Origin: Apostichopus japonicus
Taxonomy: Eukaryota > Echinodermata > Holothuroidea > Aspidochirotida > Stichopodidae
Direction: 5' to 3'
Assembly (NCBI RefSeq): GCF_037975245.1
Contig: NC_092562.1
Location: forward strand, 21,965,054-22,029,053
Length of the DNA: 64,000 nucleotides
The notes below the pieces were generated by a model. The model was given only the letters and a program-made list of their open reading frames with translations, did no database searches and was not told the DNA's origin. The translations under genes were made by a program, and so were the position numbers. Numbering within the stretch: position 1 is the stretch's first letter; each line of letters starts with the position of its first letter. Below are positions 63,449-64,000 of the stretch, in pieces.

Positions 63449-64000
63449 GTAAGATCAGATAATCACAAGTGAAATAAAAACAGAAAAGAACAGTTATCAG
63501 GAATTTGAGACAAAGCATTTTCGAAAAAAAAAAACACAAATAATAAAGCCTACTCATTAAGGATCATCTTTCATGCATCCAAACATTTTACAATGACTAA
63601 AATGGTCAACTGTGGTCATACGTTTATACTTGTTACACTTATGACTTCTAGAACCTGATATGAACCCGTGACCTCTGGATTGTAATCCTGGGTCACTGGT
63701 TCGAATCGCGTTCTAGTGATAACAAAAAGGAGCAGATTTGCTTTTTCTCAAAATTCATTACCCGAGAACATGTTTTTGTGACCCAAGATTGGATGTATTC
63801 GACCAAACGAACATAGGCCTATTTCACTGATTAACAACAATTAAATTATTGCAACTATTTAAAGGTAAAGTGCCGCCTTGGTCAGAATGACTTACATGTA
63901 AGATATATACATATTAAAGTCTACCAACTTAGTCCAAGTTGGTAGACGTATGCGATTATACATCGAAGCTAAAATTCTATATAGTTCATGTCTTGACCAG
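63449..64000. other. start of intron 7 of the lipid-carrier gene, to window edge
   Basis: No further exon is recognisable. A tRNA-like or SINE-like remnant sits at about 63645-63722. The gene continues beyond the window. Confidence 0.4.
63645..63722 (+). repeat. tRNA-like remnant, possibly from a SINE
   Basis: A B-box-like GGTTCGAATC (63698-63707) is preceded by a gtgacctctggattgtaatcctgggtcac-type stem region. No good A box or complete cloverleaf can be drawn, so I do not call a tRNA gene. It may be a decayed tRNA-derived SINE. Confidence 0.3.

Noticed and set aside
63645-63722. Functional tRNA gene
   Set aside because: B-box-like motif present but no A box, no complete cloverleaf and no matching acceptor stem.

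Overview
This is eukaryotic (metazoan) nuclear DNA: AT-rich, with GT-AG introns of about 0.2 to 4 kb, abundant microsatellites, minisatellites and fold-back elements, non-LTR retrotransposon fragments, and TTAGGG-like degenerate repeats. The proteins it encodes (a kinesin-13, an apolipoprotein B/apolipophorin-like lipid carrier, LRAT-domain membrane proteins) and the repeat style fit an invertebrate deuterostome. An echinoderm, perhaps a sea cucumber, is my best guess; this is inference, not proof.

Layout. 1-4.65 kb: exon-like open segments of an unidentified plus-strand gene, whose last two exons (3975-4113 and 4260-4510) join in phase and are followed by a poly(A) signal; a separate open segment lies on the minus strand at 1218-1591. 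4.65-12 kb: mostly non-coding, with poly-G tracts, a 21-bp minisatellite, a degraded dispersed repeat and a LINE tail ending in (ATT)n. 12.15-27.34 kb: a complete 16-exon kinesin-13 (KIF2A-like) gene, reconstructed exon by exon with consistent phases and giving 690 residues. Its first intron holds a telomere-like minisatellite interrupted by two fold-back/MITE elements. 27.3-39.6 kb: gene-poor, with a 20-bp minisatellite, an AT microsatellite, two minus-strand LINE 3' ends, and a 2.6-kb fold-back element with inverted repeats over 400 bp around a decayed P-element/THAP-type transposase. 39.6-47.8 kb: two paralogous genes with intronless coding regions, arranged head to head, each encoding two LRAT-type (permuted NlpC/P60) domains on either side of a multi-pass membrane block. 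The 5 kb between them carries AGGTCA-rich repeats. 52.9 kb to beyond the right edge: the first seven coding exons of a large lipid transfer protein (apolipophorin/apoB-like), with a 19-copy 67-bp minisatellite in intron 1.

The genes do not form an operon or an obvious pathway. The kinesin is a microtubule depolymerase, the LRAT-like pair are probably membrane acyltransferase or thioesterase relatives, and the lipid carrier is secreted. The most unusual content is the duplicated LRAT-membrane-LRAT architecture and the fold-back transposon with its transposase relic.
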